A stretch of 10,514 nucleotides of DNA from CAG-1031 sp964391735 (GCA_964391735.1 CAYMNF010000066.1:1-10514); one strand, 5' to 3'; shown: positions 1-7,254, numbered from the stretch's first letter. Notes: generated by a model not told the origin, from the sequence alone. Numbers and translations are program-made.

Positions 1-426
1 AGGAATGGCTTCCTTCGGCTCCTCTCCATGTGCTCCTTTATAAGGCTTTCGGATGCCATCACCCCCGCCAGCACCGCAGCAGCCCTCGCCGCCATCGACA
101 TTCTTGAGAAGGAGCCCGAGCGGCAGGAGAACCTATGGAAACTCACCAACCTGGCCCTTGAAGGGTTCAAGAGTCGCGGCTTTGAGATAGGCAACACCTC
201 TACCCCCATCATCCCGCTGTTTATCCGCGATGATTACAAGACCTTCGCCATAACGCATGACCTGCTTGAGGACGGAGTCTTTGTCAACCCGGTTGTTACC
301 CCGGCGGTTGCCCCCAACGACACCCTGATACGCTTCAGCCTCATGGCCACGCACACCCAGGAGCAAGTTGAAGAGGCCCTGGAAAAGATTACCAAGGTCT
401 TCCGCAAACACGGCATCCTTAAGTAA
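1..426 (+). CDS. spt: Serine palmitoyltransferase (alpha-oxoamine synthase), C-terminal part
   Basis: The frame is open from the first base and stops with TAA at 424-426, giving about 141 C-terminal residues of a protein normally near 400. The family condenses serine with a long-chain acyl-CoA, using PLP in the cytoplasm, to give 3-ketosphinganine, the first step of Bacteroidales sphingolipid synthesis. Visible family features are ITPAS followed by an Ala-rich helix, SPIIPLFIRD-like text (here TPIIPLFIRD), and GVFVNPVVTPAV...LIRFSLMATHT, which is typical of the bacterial SPT tail and differs from the glycine C-acetyltransferase (Kbl) tail. The PLP-binding lysine and the N-terminal domain lie outside the window. 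The first 20 or so residues, including SFIRLSDAITPAS, fit the usual FIFSxSxTPAS pattern loosely; a one-residue insertion or local variation would explain this. Other alpha-oxoamine synthases (BioF, Kbl) are less likely. Confidence 0.8.
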   Translation, partial: RNGFLRLLSMCSFIRLSDAITPASTAAALAAIDILEKEPERQENLWKLTNLALEGFKSRGFEIGNTSTPIIPLFIRDDYKTFAITHDLLEDGVFVNPVVTPAVAPNDTLIRFSLMATHTQEQVEEALEKITKVFRKHGILK

Positions 427-508
427 GGGAGTTTTATTAAAGAAAGTTAAAAACGCACAAGTAACGGTATTGTCTAAGTCCTGTAACGTCGTTGTAACGC
501 CGCCGCAT

Positions 509-516
509 TATATTTG
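509..516 (+). promoter_or_regulatory. Bacteroidetes -7 box (TATATTTG) after spt
   Basis: TATATTTG matches the TAnnTTTG -7 consensus of the Bacteroidetes primary sigma factor exactly. No good TTTG element sits at the usual distance upstream; the nearest is TTG at 492-494, only 14 nt away. Transcription would start near 523. No open reading frame follows, only a terminator about 90 nt later. Confidence 0.4.
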
Positions 517-522
517 CGGTGT

Positions 523-617
523 AAACAGGGAGATTAAAAGATAATACCAGTGAAAACATAGCGATATAAAGAATAATAGTTTCCGAAAAAGCCCGTCGCC
601 GAGACGGGCTTTTTTAT
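523..617 (+). ncRNA. Possible small RNA between promoter-like box and terminator
   Basis: This is an inference from context. A TATATTTG box at 509-516 is followed by an A-rich stretch with no ATG or plausible short gene, then by a strong intrinsic terminator at 586-621. This would give a transcript of about 95 nt whose 3' end is the terminator hairpin, the usual anatomy of Bacteroidales small RNAs. I do not recognise the sequence as a named RNA family. The alternative is that the stretch is just the 3' untranslated region and terminator of the upstream spt gene, with the -7 match arising by chance. Confidence 0.3.
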
Positions 618-621
618 TTTT
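586..621 (+). terminator. Intrinsic terminator
   Basis: A perfect 7-bp GC-rich stem (GCCCGTC at 591-597, GACGGGC at 603-609) with a 5-nt loop is preceded by five A and followed by TTTTTTATTTTT. The flanking A and T runs extend the stem and make it usable in both directions. It ends spt transcription and/or the putative small RNA. Confidence 0.85.
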
Positions 622-730
622 GAGGCAACGCCCCGGTAAAACAGCGACATCCCGGGGGGCGGCTCGTTCAATGCAGTTAAAATAAGGAGGTCAAAAAAAC
701 ATACGCATTCATGCGAGCACAGCGGGTAAT
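622..730. other. Non-coding spacer between terminator and repeats
   Basis: I see no gene here. The only structure is a weak inverted pairing (CGCCCC at 629-634 with GGGGCG at 656-661) and an AAGGAGG string near 684-690 that is not followed by any reading frame. Confidence 0.5.
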
Positions 731-733
731 GTT

Positions 734-751
734 CGACCAATAAATTGGTCG
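734..751. repeat. Outer palindrome, copy 1 (forward)
   Basis: CGACCAATAAATTGGTCG: 8-bp arms around AA, so it can be oriented by its centre. It lies 21 bp before REPIN copy 1. With the preceding GTT it matches, inverted, the copy at 996-1013 followed by AAC. Confidence 0.9.
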
Positions 752-772
752 TAATCAATACTTTGCTTTTTC

Positions 773-975
773 CCGTGGGTTTCACCCACGGCTACGATCT
801 TCAACCGCTAACGCGGTTGTGGTCAATGAGTTGCGGCGGGGATTAGGGCATGGGTAGGATGTGTATGCACTTAGTTGTCGCAATTGAATCTGCCTCGGGT
901 GCGAGTTTGAATTGAGACTGTAAGCAAATAACCGCGTAGCGGTTGAACATCGTAGCCGTGGGCGCAAGCCCACGG
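773..975. repeat. REPIN/BIME-like inverted REP pair, copy 1
   Basis: This is a 203-bp element with imperfect terminal inverted repeats of about 47 bp. The left end has a CCGTGGG/CCCACGG hairpin (773-791), then CTACGAT and a second hairpin CAACCGC/GCGGTTG (802-819). The right end mirrors it: AACCGC/GCGGTT (930-944), ATCGTAG, and the hairpin CCGTGGGC/GCCCACGG (956-975). In both orientations the tetranucleotide GTAG (952-955, and CTAC at 792-795) directly abuts the 5' side of the hairpin, as in REP sequences processed by REP-associated tyrosine transposases (RAYTs). The middle (about 820-929) encodes nothing convincing. No transposase gene is in the window, so this would be a non-autonomous element served in trans. 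Confidence 0.8.
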
Positions 976-995
976 AAAGTGTTGCCCCCCGAATC

Positions 996-1013
996 CGACC
1001 AATTTATTGGTCG
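996..1013. repeat. Outer palindrome, copy 2 (inverted)
   Basis: CGACCAATTTATTGGTCG is the exact reverse complement of copy 1. It lies 20 bp after REPIN copy 1, closing the symmetrical arrangement palindrome, REPIN, inverted palindrome. Confidence 0.9.
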
Positions 1014-1049
1014 AACAGATGGGGCCGACATTATCCGACGTGGGTTGTT

Positions 1050-1067
1050 CGACCAATAAATTGGTCG
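1050..1067. repeat. Outer palindrome, copy 3 (forward)
   Basis: Identical to copy 1 and preceded by the same GTT. It lies 21 bp before REPIN copy 2. Confidence 0.9.
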
Positions 1068-1088
1068 GGGAAATTGGGCTAATTGGGA

Positions 1089-1292
1089 CCGTGGGCTGTC
1101 GCCCACGGCTACGATCTTTAACCGCTAACGCGGTTGTGATCAACGAGTTGCGGCGGGGATTAGGGTATGGGTAGGATGTGTATGCACTTAGTTGTCGCAA
1201 TTGAATCTGCCCCGGGTGAGAGTCGGGAGTGAGGGCGTAAGCAAATAACCGCTTTAGCGTTGAATATCGTAGCCGTGGGCGCAAGCCCACGG
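1089..1292. repeat. REPIN/BIME-like inverted REP pair, copy 2
   Basis: This is a tandem copy of the 773-975 element, 316 bp further on and in the same orientation; by eye it is roughly 90% identical from CTAC to GTAG. The left hairpin is CCGTGGGC/GCCCACGG (1089-1108, loop TGTC) followed by CTACGAT. The right end is ATCGTAG, then CCGTGGGC/GCCCACGG (1273-1292, loop GCAA). The inner right hairpin has decayed to AACCGC/GCGTT (1246-1261), while the main GTAG hairpins are intact. Most differences cluster near 1210-1240. The first copy's left loop (TTTCA) also differs from this one while its stem is kept, which is what selection on secondary structure would give. Confidence 0.8.
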
Positions 1293-1312
1293 AATGCGAA
1301 AATGCAAGAATC

Positions 1313-1330
1313 CGACCAATTTATTGGTCG
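1313..1330. repeat. Outer palindrome, copy 4 (inverted)
   Basis: Identical to copy 2, including the following GAAC context (TCGAACA). It lies 20 bp after REPIN copy 2. The four palindromes thus alternate forward, inverted, forward, inverted. Confidence 0.9.
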
Positions 1331-1333
1331 AAC

Positions 1334-1440
1334 AATACCGGCACCTCACCCGCTTGGGGCACATTTGGCCCGGGATGCCCCGGGGGAACGTCCGACACGT
1401 TCGCGAGGTGTGGCGTGGGGAGGGGTTTCGGTCGATAAAA
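1334..1440. other. GC-rich foldable stretch, no gene seen
   Basis: Between the last palindrome and the promoter region there are nested inverted repeats: CACCTC (1342-1347) with GAGGTG (1405-1410), inside it CCCGGG/CCCGGG around 1370-1386, and AACGT/ACGTT around 1387-1401. A short + strand frame crosses it but is an extension of repeat sequence. It could be a decayed palindromic element or part of a structured transcript; I cannot assign it. Confidence 0.35.
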
Positions 1441-1471
1441 GGGTGCTTATTTTAAGATTTTTTAACTAAAT

Positions 1472-1496
1472 GGGGGGGGTATTTTGTGTACTTTTG
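1472..1496 (+). promoter_or_regulatory. Putative promoter of the giant surface protein gene, with G8 run
   Basis: TACTTTTG (1489-1496) fits the Bacteroidetes -7 consensus TAnnTTTG. A run of eight G (1472-1479) lies 9 bp upstream, in what would be the spacer to the -33 element; no clear TTTG is seen at the -33 position (the region reads TTTTTTAACTAAAT). Transcription would start near 1503, leaving an A/T-rich leader of about 94 nt that carries two direct copies of ATCATTAA (1553-1560, 1563-1570) and no Shine-Dalgarno site, as is usual in this phylum. Confidence 0.45.
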
Positions 1497-1596
1497 CAAG
1501 GACTTAACGGCTGACGATTTGTGCGGTCGCATAGTACTTTAAATACGATTATATCATTAAAAATCATTAATAGTTAACTTTATCTTTAATAAACCA

Positions 1597-4500
1597 ATGA
1601 GAAAAATTCTTCTTTTACTTGTTGGGGTTCTAATGGCGTTCACCGCGGGAGCAGCTGACTACTCCCAATACTGGGTGAATATTCAAGGTGACTTTAATGG
1701 ATGGACTGATAACGGTGTACAACCGGGATCTAACAACGTCGCCACCCATGCTGAGTTGCCGATTGGAACCTCAGGATTCAAAGTTAAGATGTGGACCGGC
1801 TCGAAAGAGGATTGGCGTTCCACAGGTGGGGCAATTCCCCAAAACCAATGGGTGTCCATTACCGGAAACGCTAACGCCAACATGACGATTGCAGGTGCAA
1901 CCGCCGGTCAAAAGTTCAAGGTGGAGTACAACGTCAACTCCAACCAGATCCGCGTAACCCCGATCTCGTCAACCGGCCCGGTTACTCCGGTTACCAAGAG
2001 TTACCAGATTCGTGGTACGATTGTTGACGGCAATTGGAATGATTACGATTTGACCGAGCAGGACGGGAAATGGTCTGCTGACCTTACCGTTAAGCCCGGT
2101 GATTTTGGTATCAAATACCTGGAAGACGGTGCACAAAAGGCTTGGATATGGTCAAGCAACAAGACCAATTACACGATTTCTGCTCCCGGCACTTTCCCCG
2201 GCGCAGTGGAAAACAACGGTAACGGTGTAAACTGGAAAAGCACCCTTGAGGGCAAGTATAATTTCTCATTTGATCCTACGACAAATGTCTTGACAGTAAC
2301 CTCTCTGAAGAAAGTTTATGGTCTCCGTGGTTATGTAAACAATAACTGGACTTCTAACAGTCACACGTTCACCGGCTCACCGCTTTCTCTGGTTATCGAG
2401 AATTATCAGGAGCCTGATTACGGATTTAAGATTCATGACGGCGCAGCCAGCTACGGAACTGTTGACAAGGACGCAGCTGCTATACTGCGCGGCGGTTCAA
2501 TTGTCCTGAAAAAACAAACCGGTACCGGTTACAATATCAATTTGGCCCCCGGTGCTATTGGCAAGGATGTAACATTGACCCTTGAGGTTAATGACGCAGG
2601 CGAGCCCACAAAGCTTATTGCTGACTGGGAGGCCACAGCTACTATTGTAGGTGAGTGGGGAGGCCACGCTGCCGACTGGACCGGTGCGGGTACCTCATAT
2701 ACCTCAACCCCCGACGGTTATTATCAGTTTGATGTCACCCCGACTGCTGACGGTGACTTGAAGTTCCGCTTCAAGATCGACAACCAGGACCGTTGTCCTG
2801 CCTCGGGTGCCAACACCGCTGTGACCAACAACTCAACGAATGCTACCAAGAACGGTAACACCGGTTACTTCTACATCGGTGGTGCCAAGGCTGACAAGAC
2901 CTATACCATCAAGTACAAGATTGACAACGGGCAGGTAACCGTAAACTGGGTTAACACCCCCGTGTCAACCTACAACTACTATCTGGCTGCCGGCTTCCTC
3001 AACAACTGGGATGCGAGCAAGCGAGTTCAGTTTACCCCCTCAGCTACCGACCCGAATGTGTTGACGGCCTCAGCCCGTTATCATGAGAGCAATGCCGGTA
3101 ACAAGGGCTTCAAGATTACCACAAAGGCAACCACTGACGACGGCACCTGGTACAGTACCGGTTCAACTCTGTCAAATGACATCGAGGTAAACATCGAGGG
3201 CAAGACCGAGGATGCCAACATGAAGCTCAACAAGAAGGCTCTCAACCAAGATGTAGTCTTCACCCTGACGCTGAACTCAGAGGGCAAGCCCGTGACCCTG
3301 AAAGCCACCTGGGAGGGCACCGAGAATAATGTGCAGATTGTAGGTAACCTCACCAACGCCGGCATCGACGTGAACTCATGGGAGGAGGGTGTTACTGCTG
3401 ACCCTGTAGGCAACAATGTATACTCATACACCTTCACCGCAACCAATGGCGGTAAGATATGGTTCGGCTTTGTCGCAGACGGCACACGCTACTACCCCCT
3501 GTGGGGAGGTGACTGCCCGGCTACATCAGATGATACCGCCGATGCCTCAAAGGCATTTAATAGCAAAAAGCAAAATGGTACCTGCTGGGAATACACCGTC
3601 CAGAAAGGCAAATTCTATGCCATCACGGTAGACCTCTCAGCCGGTGACGGCCAGACTACCCCGGTACGCTTCACTGTCTCAGAGACCATGCCGGTATACC
3701 CCTCAGGCGTATACAACCTTGACGGATTGCAGCGCTATGACAAGTGGCCGGTACTCTATGTTCAGTCAACGGTACTCAACAACAACCGCATCACCCCTGA
3801 GTACCAGATGAACAAAATCAGCGATTCACGTTATGAGCTCGAGTTTACCCTGCGTAACACCAAGACCGAGGGTGCTAACTGGGGCGCCGGTGACTATCCC
3901 CTGTCAATCGTAGGCTTTACCAACGCCAACAGCGCTGTCAAGACCTACGTGCAGAACGTCAATGTTACCCTGAACAAGACCCGCGCAAATGAGGGTGCAC
4001 GCTACAAAGCAGTATGCGAGAAGGGTAGCAACGGCAACTGGAACCTGACCCTCACCCCGGTGAGCGACGAGAAAGAGATGCCCTTCCTGTCAATGATTGG
4101 TAAGGAATGGAAACAGCGTACCACCGCCACCACCCCCTTCAACGGCCACAAGACCAGCGAGGGATGGCAAGAGGCTTGGGTACAGTATGACAGCCGCGGC
4201 CAACTGCGTCTTGACCGCAACGGCAACGTGATGTACAACACCTGCTGGCCCCCGCGCAACACCATCCTCTTCAAGACTGAGTTTGAGGTTAACGGTGCCA
4301 AGAAGGACTTTACCATCAAGTCAGACCAACTGACCTTCAGCGCTGTTGAGTCAAAGACCGGTAAAGAGTGGAAAGAGGATGCCCGCTTTGCAAAATATGC
4401 ACAGAATGTTGAGGACCTCGACGAGGGCAATCCTACAGAACATGTTGGTAAACTGGCACTGAAAGATGACCGCCGGTATACCCTCTACCGTGCCAAGAAC

Positions 4501-7155
4501 ATGTGGGTTAACGGTGAGGTTAAACTCTGGACCGGCTGGGGCGGCGTTTACAGCAAGGACCAAGACGCCAGCGATGACAATGCTTTGGCCAACTGGTCAT
4601 GGCACTCAAACTGGGGACACTTCGGTGAGGGTATTAATGCCACCGAAATCACTCCCGAGTCATCAGTACAGTTGTCAAACCACGACGGTAACGTTGCATT
4701 CGCTGAGCCTACCTTCTTCCAGTATGTAGACTTCTTCTATGAGGAGTCAGATCCCTCAGCCAAGGGCCACAGCGTGCTGTTCACCGAGCTCTCAGAGGGC
4801 GGTGCCCAGATTGCTGCTATGTCAACAAGGAGCGATGCCACCAGTGTCAACGAGTATGAGGTAGGTAACTTCCAACCCTCACTCAACTACCTGCAAGGCC
4901 TTGACGAGGGTGACCTCAAGAAGGTGACCATCCGCAGCTACGCAACCACCACTGACGGTGACCGCGTCGTTGAGGAGATGATTGCTGATCTGTACAACTG
5001 GTCAGCCTCAGAGGGTAATGCCAAGAAGAACAAAGACTTCTACACCCTGTTCCAGACATTGGAGGGGAACGATGAGTTGCCCGGCAATGGTGCTTACACC
5101 AACAACAATACTGAGAACAAGTCTGTTGGTAAATGGGTGAAAGATGAGACCTCATACAACAACGGTGACTACTTCTACCGCATGACTGTTGTCCTCACCG
5201 ACAACAACGGCGTGACCCACACCGTTACCGTGGACTCAAACCCCTTCACCATCTTCAACGCTGAGGAGAAAATCACATGTAATGTATATCAGCTTGTAAA
5301 AGTTGGTGAGGAGATGAAGAACGGTGTACGCACCGGTCACTACTACACCTACAAAGGTTCAAAGGCTGATCACTCAGTTCCCGTGCTCCCCGCATACGAG
5401 CTGTGGATCCAGAATGACAGCAAGTTTGATACCAATAACGAAGCTTATGACGAGGATGGTAACCTGGTTGGATATATCGATGATACCCACTATGAGTTCA
5501 CCTACCAGTCACTTGACGAACTGCCCGACTATGGTATGTCAACCGAGGAGGTTGAGGGTGACCCCACAATCTCACAAATGCAGTTCACCGACAAGATTCT
5601 TATCGTCGGCAGTGTTCCTTCAGCAAACGTTGTAGAGGGTTACGCCTTTGGCGTTGCCGACAAGGTTGAGACCCCGAATAAGGTTTCAGGCATGAGGAAG
5701 TCACCGATCACCGAGCAATATGACCAATCTTGCACGCGTGAGGACAACGAGAACCGCTTCATGCACGTGACACACGTAGGCTCATTTGAGGAGCGTGAGT
5801 TCACCCTGTCAATGAAGTATTCAACCTCATTCCTTGACTATGAGGGTAACCTGGTGACCATTGACGGTGCCACCACCACCCCTGTTTCTGCTCAATACAC
5901 CGTTACGGTTCCCGAGCCCAAGCTGAAAGAGGCCAAGGTACAGGTATTCTATGGTAACACCGACGGTGAGGATACCGATGACGACATCGCACTGTTCAGC
6001 TACCGCGGCAAAGACTTCTATGCACGTTACCACAGTGTACGTGACTACATTGAGGTTGAGTTCCCCAACGTATCGAACTTCCTGAAAGAGCGCATTGTCA
6101 AGAATAACTTCTTCACCCTGCGCTTGAGCCAGACTGTTGAGGGCGAGCGTCGCGAATGGGATAACGTGTTTGCGTTTACCTCAGACGATACTGCCGATGG
6201 CGTTGTTGTAGGTCCCGTTATGCACCCCAGCAACTTCACCGAGAAACGTCAGATGACCCTGATCAGCGACCCCAACTATACCTACTACACACGTTGGGAA
6301 GATGGTGAGATCACCCCGATACATGTTACCGAGAATCCTCCCATCAACTTTAACCACGAGATCAAGGATGCATCATGGTTCATCGATGCCAACGGCCACC
6401 TCATCTCAAGGTTCACTGTCGTGGTTAAACACACTGACGACTATGTGCCCTCAGACCCGGCTGACAACTTGAGCGATGCCGAGAAGGACAAACACAACTA
6501 CGTGTTCCACGAGGATAAAGACCTCTATGAGCACTTGCACCATCACGGCGAAAATGACTACTACTATGTAGCAATCGTTGACAAGGACAAGATTGTTGAC
6601 GGTGACTATGATACCGCAGTTATTGATGCCGACGGTAACGTTACCGATGACGACAACCTGAAACTCCATGATGTTGTAAGCGCACACGACCTCCTTGTAA
6701 CTGCCAATGGTAAGGGTAAAGAATTCACCATCAGCAAGGACTACGGAGAGTATACCGATGCCAAGCGTCTTGAGGCCAAGGCTGACCACTACTCAAAGCA
6801 CCTCAATGTGCTTGTAAGCTACCTCTATCCGTTTGCTAACACCGAGACCACGCCTTCTCCCGCTATGGCCAAGAGGCGTGCCGCACAGGACTATACTTCA
6901 AACGTCCTGAAGTCAAATCCGGCTGTTGGCGTTGTAAACGGTGACTTTGTTGTGACCTCGCTTGACGAGATTAGCGCTGCCGACCTCGGTAAGGTGATCA
7001 CCGGTTTCGGTTACATCGAGGTTGAGGGCAACGACGTTGAAATCTATCGCACCGACGGCGTGAAGGTTGCTATTGGCGAAGGCCGCCACGAGGTTGCTTC
7101 AGGTGTATATTTGGTACGTCTGAACGGCCGCGTTGAGAAAGTTGTAGTTCGCTAA
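1597..7155 (+). CDS. Giant exported modular protein with T9SS-type C-terminal sorting domain
   Basis: This 1852-residue protein has unknown function. Residues 1-20 are a signal peptide (basic MRK, Leu/Val core, cleavage probably after AGAA). Residues 24-695 form six beta-rich modules of about 100-115 residues with many Trp, Tyr, Asn and Gly. Modules 240-345 and 459-573 resemble each other (GFKI; N-x-x-G-x-P-x-x-L-x-A-x-WE). Modules 347-453 and 578-695 form a second type sharing CPA (400 and 640), so a two-module unit seems duplicated. Starts such as VGEWGGHAADW recall SusE/SusF-like starch-binding folds, so glycan binding is a guess. Residues 700-1750 are non-repetitive, Asp/Glu-rich and beta-rich, with no catalytic motif I know. 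A basic KRRAA cluster at 1759-1763 precedes the tail. Residues about 1780-1852 end in VEIYRTDGVKV...ASGVYLVRLNGRVEKVVVR, the Por secretion tail pattern, predicting type IX export to the cell surface. Serine codons shift to mostly TCA/AGC after about residue 345. Confidence 0.85.
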   Translation: MRKILLLLVGVLMAFTAGAADYSQYWVNIQGDFNGWTDNGVQPGSNNVATHAELPIGTSGFKVKMWTGSKEDWRSTGGAIPQNQWVSITGNANANMTIAGATAGQKFKVEYNVNSNQIRVTPISSTGPVTPVTKSYQIRGTIVDGNWNDYDLTEQDGKWSADLTVKPGDFGIKYLEDGAQKAWIWSSNKTNYTISAPGTFPGAVENNGNGVNWKSTLEGKYNFSFDPTTNVLTVTSLKKVYGLRGYVNNNWTSNSHTFTGSPLSLVIENYQEPDYGFKIHDGAASYGTVDKDAAAILRGGSIVLKKQTGTGYNINLAPGAIGKDVTLTLEVNDAGEPTKLIADWEATATIVGEWGGHAADWTGAGTSYTSTPDGYYQFDVTPTADGDLKFRFKIDNQDRCPASGANTAVTNNSTNATKNGNTGYFYIGGAKADKTYTIKYKIDNGQVTVNWVNTPVSTYNYYLAAGFLNNWDASKRVQFTPSATDPNVLTASARYHESNAGNKGFKITTKATTDDGTWYSTGSTLSNDIEVNIEGKTEDANMKLNKKALNQDVVFTLTLNSEGKPVTLKATWEGTENNVQIVGNLTNAGIDVNSWEEGVTADPVGNNVYSYTFTATNGGKIWFGFVADGTRYYPLWGGDCPATSDDTADASKAFNSKKQNGTCWEYTVQKGKFYAITVDLSAGDGQTTPVRFTVSETMPVYPSGVYNLDGLQRYDKWPVLYVQSTVLNNNRITPEYQMNKISDSRYELEFTLRNTKTEGANWGAGDYPLSIVGFTNANSAVKTYVQNVNVTLNKTRANEGARYKAVCEKGSNGNWNLTLTPVSDEKEMPFLSMIGKEWKQRTTATTPFNGHKTSEGWQEAWVQYDSRGQLRLDRNGNVMYNTCWPPRNTILFKTEFEVNGAKKDFTIKSDQLTFSAVESKTGKEWKEDARFAKYAQNVEDLDEGNPTEHVGKLALKDDRRYTLYRAKNMWVNGEVKLWTGWGGVYSKDQDASDDNALANWSWHSNWGHFGEGINATEITPESSVQLSNHDGNVAFAEPTFFQYVDFFYEESDPSAKGHSVLFTELSEGGAQIAAMSTRSDATSVNEYEVGNFQPSLNYLQGLDEGDLKKVTIRSYATTTDGDRVVEEMIADLYNWSASEGNAKKNKDFYTLFQTLEGNDELPGNGAYTNNNTENKSVGKWVKDETSYNNGDYFYRMTVVLTDNNGVTHTVTVDSNPFTIFNAEEKITCNVYQLVKVGEEMKNGVRTGHYYTYKGSKADHSVPVLPAYELWIQNDSKFDTNNEAYDEDGNLVGYIDDTHYEFTYQSLDELPDYGMSTEEVEGDPTISQMQFTDKILIVGSVPSANVVEGYAFGVADKVETPNKVSGMRKSPITEQYDQSCTREDNENRFMHVTHVGSFEEREFTLSMKYSTSFLDYEGNLVTIDGATTTPVSAQYTVTVPEPKLKEAKVQVFYGNTDGEDTDDDIALFSYRGKDFYARYHSVRDYIEVEFPNVSNFLKERIVKNNFFTLRLSQTVEGERREWDNVFAFTSDDTADGVVVGPVMHPSNFTEKRQMTLISDPNYTYYTRWEDGEITPIHVTENPPINFNHEIKDASWFIDANGHLISRFTVVVKHTDDYVPSDPADNLSDAEKDKHNYVFHEDKDLYEHLHHHGENDYYYVAIVDKDKIVDGDYDTAVIDADGNVTDDDNLKLHDVVSAHDLLVTANGKGKEFTISKDYGEYTDAKRLEAKADHYSKHLNVLVSYLYPFANTETTPSPAMAKRRAAQDYTSNVLKSNPAVGVVNGDFVVTSLDEISAADLGKVITGFGYIEVEGNDVEIYRTDGVKVAIGEGRHEVASGVYLVRLNGRVEKVVVR

Positions 7156-7184
7156 TCCTTATAGATTATCCTACATAAGTTTGC

Positions 7185-7215
7185 AGGGGGGCGCATCCAC
7201 GCGATGCGCCCCCCT
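7185..7215. terminator. Perfect GC-rich hairpin after the giant gene
   Basis: A perfect 13-bp stem (7185-7197 with 7203-7215) encloses a 5-nt loop, CACGC. It starts 29 bp after the stop codon. There is no immediate U-tract; a T6 run comes only at 7232-7237. It could be a non-canonical terminator, an mRNA 3'-end stabiliser, or a lone palindromic repeat. Its position between a stop codon and the next promoter favours transcript-end function. Confidence 0.5.
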
Positions 7216-7218
7216 GAC

Positions 7219-7246
7219 TTTGGTTGAGGCATTTTTTGTATCTTTG
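7219..7246 (+). promoter_or_regulatory. Promoter of the U32 / M15-S66 operon
   Basis: TTTG (7219-7222), a 16-nt spacer, and TATCTTTG (7239-7246) match the Bacteroidetes -33/-7 pattern, though the spacer is a little short. The predicted start site near 7253 is at or next to the ATG at 7255, suggesting a leaderless or nearly leaderless mRNA. This also argues against the GTG at 7246, which overlaps the -7 box. Confidence 0.6.
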
Positions 7247-7254
7247 TGGACGAT

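Noticed and set aside
1..60. Possible frameshift at the beginning of the spt fragment
   Set aside because: The frame stays open and matches the family from ITPAS onward; the loose match before it can be ordinary divergence and too little sequence is present to judge.
782..1290. Minus-strand reading frames in both repeat copies with similar proteins starting MGLRPRLR
   Set aside because: They are translations of the GTAG hairpin repeats themselves. The similarity follows from DNA identity between the copies, and there is no start signal or known domain.
731..1333. CRISPR-like array suggested by repeated palindromes
   Set aside because: Only four palindromes occur, in alternating orientation and with repeated rather than unique sequence between them, and no cas genes are seen.
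1260..1469. Plus-strand 69-codon frame across the right REP arm
   Set aside because: It begins inside the repeat and runs through palindromes and the GC-rich stretch; composition and context do not look like a gene.
3081..4563. Several long minus-strand frames opposite the giant gene
   Set aside because: They are shadow frames of a strongly supported coding sequence with a signal peptide and sorting domain; none shows a recognisable family.
7246..7254. GTG start adding MDD to the U32 protein
   Set aside because: The GTG overlaps the last base of the -7 box, and the ATG at 7255 gives the usual family N-terminus.
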